DNA of 64,000 bases, taken from positions 182,451,458 through 182,515,457 of the forward strand of contig CM054062.1 of the NCBI GenBank assembly GCA_028641055.1. The letters run 5' to 3'. The position numbers and the translations under genes were made by a program. The notes under the pieces were generated by a model that saw only the letters and a list, made by a program, of their open reading frames with translations, was not told the DNA's origin and ran no database searches. The number at the start of each line of letters is the position of its first letter. Position 1 is the stretch's first letter. Shown piece by piece: positions 59,001 to 64,000 of the stretch. The stretch is from Alopecurus myosuroides (lineage: Eukaryota; Streptophyta; Magnoliopsida; Poales; Poaceae).

Positions 59001-60630
59001 GGTATTGAAAACATATTTAAAATGTTGAATTTGGAGTTGGAAAGAATTAGTTATGCATTTTTAGAGTTTAGGTATTAATCTGCCATTTTAAATAACAGCT
59101 AGGGACTTAGAAAGTATTTACAGGGCCTAATAAAAATACTGGCAGAGACTTGTTTGTGATTCTGTCAAGTTTCTGGGCCTAGAAAATAAAATGAAAAAAA
59201 GGTGGGGTTTTTGCGCGGGGTGGGATTCGATCCCAAGACCCCTGCTGCGCGCGGGTAGCTGTAACCACTGCGGTGGATTGCTGTTTGGTGACAGTAACGG
59301 GGAGCGAGGGTGGTTAAGGTTCAGGTCGCGGATGTTTCTGAAACTGAAAGAAAATTCAGTTCGCTGAACTGACAGAGAGGATGGCCGCCGGCGGGGATCG
59401 CCGCTGCGGCTCGCGATGGCCGTGGTCCGCGCGGTGCGTGTGCTGTGCTACGGTGTGCTGGTGCTTGCGCAAGTGCAGAGAGAAGGAAGGGAGAGAGGTG
59501 GCCGTTGCTCACCTCCGCTGCAGGTGATGCAGAGGCCCGGTGCAGCAGGCTACGGCGGCGATGTCGTGGACGGCGGCGGCGCTCCGGTGGACCTCCGTCC
59601 GTGCTGAGGGGTGGATGAGGAAGAGGGTGGCGAGGAGGCCCGATTCCCGCGGTTGGCCATCGAGGAGGGAAGCCAACCCGTCGGCGATCGCCGGAGGGGA
59701 AGAGGGTGGAGTTCGGTGGGGTTCAGTTCAGAGATACAGAGAGAGGTGCAGAGAGGAAAATGGAGGCGAGGGAGAGGGAGAGAGGAGGGAGAAGGGTTAG
59801 GGCAGAGGGAAGAGGGCACGGGCTCGAGCTAGGGTTTTAAGGGGGAGGGGGAGGAGCTCCCGGCCGTTCGCTGCTGCTGCTGGTCGACGTGGACAGCAGC
59901 AGATTGCTGCCGTACGAGGGAGGAAGAAGGAGGGGGTACCGGGCCGAGGGGGAGAGGTGGGCTGGCCCAACTGGGCTGGCCTGTCCCCTCTCTCTCTGGT
60001 TTGTTTTAATTTTTATTTTTGTTTCTGTTTTTTTTTTTTGCTAAAAGGAAAAGGGAGAAAAGGAGTGGGTTTTAGGGTTAGAAAAATTAGGAGAAAAATT
60101 GTTATAGGTTAGTTATGATTACAGCAACAATTTGTAAACTTTTGTTTTCAAAAAGTTTGAATTATGGTGCTGTTGTATTTTTAATTGAAATTTGAGTGAA
60201 TTTACTATTAATTGTATAATTGAACTTAAGCAATTAAATTTTTTTTAAATCAAGTTTATTTGGAACAAATGATAGATTTGTTTTGTAATTTCCATAAAAT
60301 TCAAAAGCGTTGCTGCTTGGAGAATTAATTGAATTTGAAAATGTTTTGGTATTAAATGAATTATTGATAGAAGCAAATCAATAGTTTTGAAATTACAACT
60401 TTAATGGAAACAAATAATTGCTTTGATTTGAATATCCATTTTGGAAATTGTAACAGCACAAGTATGAAACAATAGGTTTGAAATTTGGTTTGAAATTCAA
60501 ATAGAAAACAAAGGAAAACAATTGGAAAACAAAGCAAAACAAATGCAATGAACATGATGTCATGATGCAAAACATAAAATAACAGAGAGCAAACATTCTA
60601 ATGGATGTTTTTCATACTTGGGATGTTACA
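56092..60630 (-). repeat. 3' LTR of element 4 (4539 bp)
   Basis: On the - strand it runs TGTAACATCCC...GTGCGACA and is homologous to the element 1 LTR over its length with many differences, so it is a sister subfamily. Reading frames inside are shadows of LTR sequence. Confidence 0.9.
59190..59270 (-). ncRNA. tRNA-like Pol III motif set inside the element 4 LTR (candidate)
   Basis: On the - strand an A-box-like TGGTTACAGCTACC (59267-59254), a B-box GGATCGAATCC (59233-59223) with GGG/CCC flanks, and a TTTTTT run (about 59202-59197). Order and spacing match 6600-6682 in element 1 although the bases differ. Confidence 0.4.
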
Positions 60631-60639
60631 AAACGCCCC

Positions 60640-60900
60640 CCCTTGAAGGAATCGCGCCCCGAGATTCCTACTGAGAAAAGAAAAGGTCCGGATACTTCTT
60701 GCGAAGATCCTCTTGAGCTGTGACACGTGAAACACATCGTGCACCTTGGATAGTTTTTCTGGAAGTTCAAGACGATAGGCATTCCTGGCAACTCTTCTGG
60801 AAAGACGTCAGGGAATTCGCAAACCACCGGAACATTTCCGAATAAAGGTAGAGGTTTTGTATCGAGGGTGTATAGTTGAGTAGAACTTGATTCATTTGGA
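60640..60900 (-). pseudogene. Fused remnants of element 4 pol
   Basis: The - strand frame begins with the pre-RT segment ([16 protein letters not shown]) and jumps at 60777-60783 to the extreme integrase end (frame-shifted [14 protein letters not shown]). At 60709-60714 it jumps again to the last chromodomain codons. All of RT, RNase H and the integrase core are gone. Confidence 0.85.
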
Positions 60901-61446
60901 GAATAGACTATCTGGCCAGAAGGGTGGAACAGAGTTATTGATTAGACGCCGGTAGAAGAACTGAAGTGGGAAGCAACAACAAGGTTTTAACGGACGAAAA
61001 GGATGTTGAGAAGAACAGGATATCAAAGCAACAACGGGAAACACGAGATCAAAACACTCCTGAGGTACTACGGAAAACCCATCCGGGTTTCTAAAGGATC
61101 AATATCTACTGCTTAAGGAATAGAGGATCTGCTTCCGGGGCTTACACGCCTCCGTTCTCAATCGTGAGTAGGCAACATGATAAATCATGTCACAACCACC
61201 TCCATTCCTATGGACTAGTAGATATAACTATCCCAGAGAAACCAGGATACGTGAAAACCTAACTTGAAAGTTTAGATGAGAAGGGAAAACAACGTTGCAC
61301 TTCCTTACCAGAAAAGGGAGGGTGGGTGGGGAAAGAAGAAAAAGAACAGAATTCCTACTCTCGCGTTTCATTTTTCCTATATAGCTACAAAATAGTTTCT
61401 AGACTCAACTGCGACCAGTAAAAGGGATCCTACAGGCAGACAGGCT

Positions 61447-61458
61447 CTGATACCATTT
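61447..61458 (-). other. Primer binding site of element 4 (initiator tRNA-Met type)
   Basis: GCTCTGATACCA just inside the 5' LTR boundary; reverse complement of TGGTATCAGAGC, with the same CTGCCTGTAGGA leader as elements 1 and 3. Coordinates are within one or two bases. Confidence 0.88.
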
Positions 61459-61782
61459 GTCGCACCCGGACTTCTAGGGGATACTCACAGTCCGTTAAAC
61501 AGTAGATAAATGGCTTACGGGGCATACGGGCACCCGCATCTCAATATGAGTAGGCCAACACGTAAACGTGTGACAACCATTCTCTACTATTCATCGTCTG
61601 CGCAAACCATCCCATAGAAATCCAGATACTTCCATTGACGTACTTCATAACATACACACATGGTACGTAAACGGCATTTGAACAAGTGATATCACAACAG
61701 ATCTCTAAGACACAAAAGATTGAAATAAGTTGCAAATAGCTCTCACTAGAGCAGAGATAGCAAATACAATCATCCAGAGGAC

Positions 61783-61919
61783 TAGTGATGTGGCATCTTG
61801 TTAATAGGTTAGTCCCGGTAAATCCATAAAAATGCTATAAAGTGTATAGAAAACATGTAGCAATTGGCATGAAAACAACATGGAACATCAGAAATTATAG
61901 ATACGTTTGAGACGTATCA
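61783..61919 (-). mobile_element. Gypsy (Athila-type) LTR start fragment
   Basis: On the - strand it begins TGATACGTCTCAAACGTATC and continues AT-rich, the recalled start of common Triticeae Athila-type LTRs. It abuts the truncated end of element 4. Confidence 0.55.
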
Positions 61920-61924
61920 ACACA

Positions 61925-62500
61925 CTCATTCCCAGGTGCATCAAATATACACTCCCTATTTATCTATTTATCCATCTATATCTTTTATAAGACAAAACCC
62001 TACTAAGATGCATTATTTAATCTTAACATGCAAGCTCTCCATGTCACCTGCTATTTTAGCCAGTTAACTATTCATGTCATCTCCACTAACAAATAATTGA
62101 TAATAGTATATATTTCATGCAACATAACCATGCCATCTTTTTTAATCCATGTAATTGTCATCATCACTATTGTGCAGTGCTCAAATATTCAGCAATTTCG
62201 CGTGAATTACATTCAGTATAAGTCCACTATTGTGATCAATTGAATCTTGACTATTGAATATTTCCATGTTTCTTATGTCCATTTTATTTACAGAACTTTT
62301 TTAAAGAGATTCCCAGCGCAACGCAAAAGTATTTTGAATTATTTTTGTGTGTGTTTAGGACACACCCTTAGCTACATCTCAACTTTTTTTCCAGAATTTT
62401 TTGAAACTCAAAAATATATTTTTCGTTTTTTTAAACGGAAGGAGCATCGGTGCCTAGGTGCACCAAATCTTCACTCATATGTATCTATCTGTTCTATCTA
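61925..62500 (+). mobile_element. Degenerate mini-Helitron-like copy A
   Basis: Shares TTATAAGACAAAACCC.ACTAAGATGCAT and ATTCATGTCATCTC.ACTAA with the copies at 62505-62804 and 62835-63444. A 3'-end-like AAAGAGATTCCCAGCGCAACGC occurs at about 62305. The CTAG end is not preserved. Short direct repeats (CAGGTGCATCAAATA... at 61935 and CTAGGTGCACCAAATC... at 62454) flank it. Confidence 0.45.
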
Positions 62501-62504
62501 TCTA

Positions 62505-62804
62505 CTAGAAGAATACCCCACGCGTTGCTACGGGGATCGTTTTAGGAACTACAGTACATTGTAAATTTTATAAGAGATGTGATACAATTGATCATAGTAT
62601 ATATTTTTAAAATTATTAATATGAATAATTTGATGGTTTAAGAAATAGATGATGCGTAGTTTTCATGTAGTAATTCATAAATATTAGTGGAGATGACATG
62701 GACAATGATTTACTAGGAGAATGGATGATGTGGATAGCTTGCATGTTGAGATAGAAAAATCATTAATGCATGTTAGTGGGGTTTTGCTTTATAAGAAGTA
62801 TAGA
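62505..62804 (-). mobile_element. Mini-Helitron copy B (about 300 bp)
   Basis: On the - strand the 3' end has CCCCGTAGCAACGCGTGGGG (hairpin), TATTCTT and CTAG, followed by T. The 5' end reads TCTATACTTCTTATAAAGC. This is a small non-autonomous Helitron with no coding capacity. The base before TC is T rather than A, within a microsatellite that may have changed. Confidence 0.65.
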
Positions 62805-62835
<31 letters not shown>

Positions 62836-62836
62836 T
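62802..62836 (+). repeat. (GATA)n microsatellite
   Basis: About seven perfect TAGA/GATA units lying exactly between the inverted Helitron copies B and C. Confidence 0.9.
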
Positions 62837-63444
62837 CTGTTATAAGACAAAAACCCACTAAGATGCATTTATGATTTTTCTATCTCAAGATTCAATCTAT
62901 CCACACCATTCATTCTCTTAGACAGCCAATTATTCATGTCATCTCTACTAATATTTCATAGTCACTACATGCAAGTTATACATTATCCATTCCTTAATTT
63001 ATCAAATTGTTCACACTAATAATTTATAATACATATGCATCTCATATCTATTAAATTTAGCATCTTGACTGTGATCAATTGAATTTTATATATTACTTTC
63101 GATAACTTAATGTATCATGCCTCTTATAACATTTTCTTTACGTAACATTTATGATTTTTTAGCTCAACATGCAACCTATCTACATCATTCATTCTCTTAG
63201 CCAATCAATTGTTCATGTCATCTCTACTAATATTTAATAGTCACTACATGCAAGCTACACATTATCCATTCCTTAATTTATCTAATTGTTCACACTACAT
63301 GTGCATCTCATATCAATTAAATTTATTATCTTGACTGTGATGAATTGAATTATGTATATTACTATCATGCCTCTTATAACATTTTGTTTACATAACATAG
63401 TTCCTAAAGAGATCCGCTCTACAGCGCGCGTGGTATCCTTCTAG
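62835..63444 (+). mobile_element. Mini-Helitron copy C with internal tandem duplication
   Basis: Inverted relative of copy B, ending TATCCTTCTAG at 63444 followed by T. Segment 62867-63147 is repeated as 63148-63399 (TTTATGATTTTT...CATAACA), a tandem duplication of about 250-280 bp. The terminal hairpin is weaker than in copy B. Confidence 0.6.
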
Positions 63445-63467
63445 TATAGGGTAAATTAACCAAGTGA

Positions 63468-63546
63468 CCATTGCGATATACTACATCCATTTCGCAAAAA
63501 AGGCATATATAGATTTAGTCAAAAGTCAACGTATAATAAGTTTGAC
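63468..63546 (+). mobile_element. Stowaway/mariner-like MITE fragment
   Basis: TACTACATCCATTTCGCAAA followed by AGTCAAAAGTCAACG...AAGTTTGAC resembles one half of a Triticeae mariner-type MITE; it is cut by the LTR beginning at 63547. Confidence 0.45.
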
Positions 63547-64000
63547 TGTCGGGGGGTTACCCCCGAGTAGGGGTAAGGCCAGTGCTAAAGGCAAGATCAA
63601 AGAGGCTATTTGACTAAGTAGTTGGCTACCCGGTACTTGCTACCCGGTGGGCAGCTATCTGGTCGTACCAACCAATGGCCAGGAGAAAGAATCAAGGAAG
63701 TTACATCTCTCCGAGTAGAGGAGTTGGTCCGAGTAGAGGGAGTGGTTTCCTACTTGGGCCAGAAGTCAATGGAGCCGTTCTGGCAAAGGATCCCCCGTAT
63801 CCTGCGTCCGTACGGCGTGCGGTTCAACTTACGGTGCGCATGATTATCCGCGCTCCGGTGTGGCTACAGTGCGGTAGGCGCCTGTCTAGTCATGTCACTG
63901 ACAGAGGGGACAGGACAGGGCTAGGGGCCTACCCTATCTCACTGACAAGGGTGGCCAGGTCCCATCTCCTTACGGCGCGACGACTTACGGTGCACGCGTC
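63547..64000 (+). mobile_element. Start of another LTR retrotransposon (runs out of window)
   Basis: TGTCGGGGGGTTACCCCCGA is a typical LTR start with a short inverted motif, followed by GC-rich LTR-like sequence rich in ACCCGG. No coding domain in the visible part. The opposite end is outside the window. Confidence 0.6.

Larger units (their letters stand above)
56092..61782 (-). mobile_element. Element 4: internally deleted relative of element 1
   Basis: The 3' LTR is complete (56092-60630, 4539 bp), and about 830 bp of interior and the first 325 bp of the 5' LTR (61458-61782) remain. Interior pieces match, in order, the element 1 chromodomain end, integrase C-terminus, pol start and leader, with large deletions between them. 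The two LTR starts differ at about four of 325 positions, so the insertion is young despite the losses. The right part of the 5' LTR is missing, so no target duplication can be checked. Confidence 0.88.

Overview
The window is transposon-packed nuclear DNA of a large-genome grass, most likely a Triticeae species (wheat, barley, rye or Aegilops group). I infer this from nested LTR retrotransposons with very long (3.6-4.5 kb) LTRs, an Athila/Sabrina-type element, an Angela-like LTR start, a CACTA element with short GC-rich subterminal repeats, and several Helitrons. Family names come from memory of conserved sequence and were not checked by search. No intact host gene was found. Nearly all coding capacity is retrotransposon or transposase sequence, mostly broken.

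Layout. 1-9625: Ty3/gypsy chromovirus (element 1, + strand), with the end of its 5' LTR, gag-pol-chromodomain and a complete 4.29 kb 3' LTR. 9626-23014: an older Athila-type LTR split by element 2 (9889-22328, - strand). Element 2 is a Tat-lineage gypsy element with a perfect 5-bp target duplication, dual RNase H, an excised reverse-transcriptase core and a multi-exon antisense gene with its own TATA box. 23039-33979: element 3 (- strand), two 3.6 kb LTRs around 3.7 kb of non-coding DNA (LARD-like). 33980-34477: pieces of a copia LTR and a LINE. 34478 to about 47640: a CACTA element whose tnp2-type transposase is split by a non-autonomous Athila/Sabrina-like retrotransposon (36914-45047, perfect target duplication). 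47340-56091: more CACTA-type sequence, interrupted by a degenerate Helitron (about 49261-54233) that carries helicase remnants, an RPA-like fragment and a captured exon. 56092-61782: element 4 (- strand), a relative of element 1 with almost all of gag-pol deleted. 61783-63546: an LTR scrap, a cluster of mini-Helitrons and a MITE fragment. 63547-64000: start of another LTR retrotransposon.

How the parts relate. Elements 1, 3 and 4 share LTR terminal motifs, the initiator-tRNA-Met primer site and the leader just after it. Element 1 is close to a full enzyme set, while 3 and 4 have none, so the region looks like a donor/parasite retrotransposon system. Element 2 places its gag-pol and an intron-containing antisense gene convergently. 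Several nonsense codons fit C-to-T decay of glutamine codons, as expected in methylated repeats.

Candidates for further work: the antisense gene of element 2, a conserved tRNA-like Pol III motif set inside the LTRs of elements 1 and 4, and the Helitron cargo.
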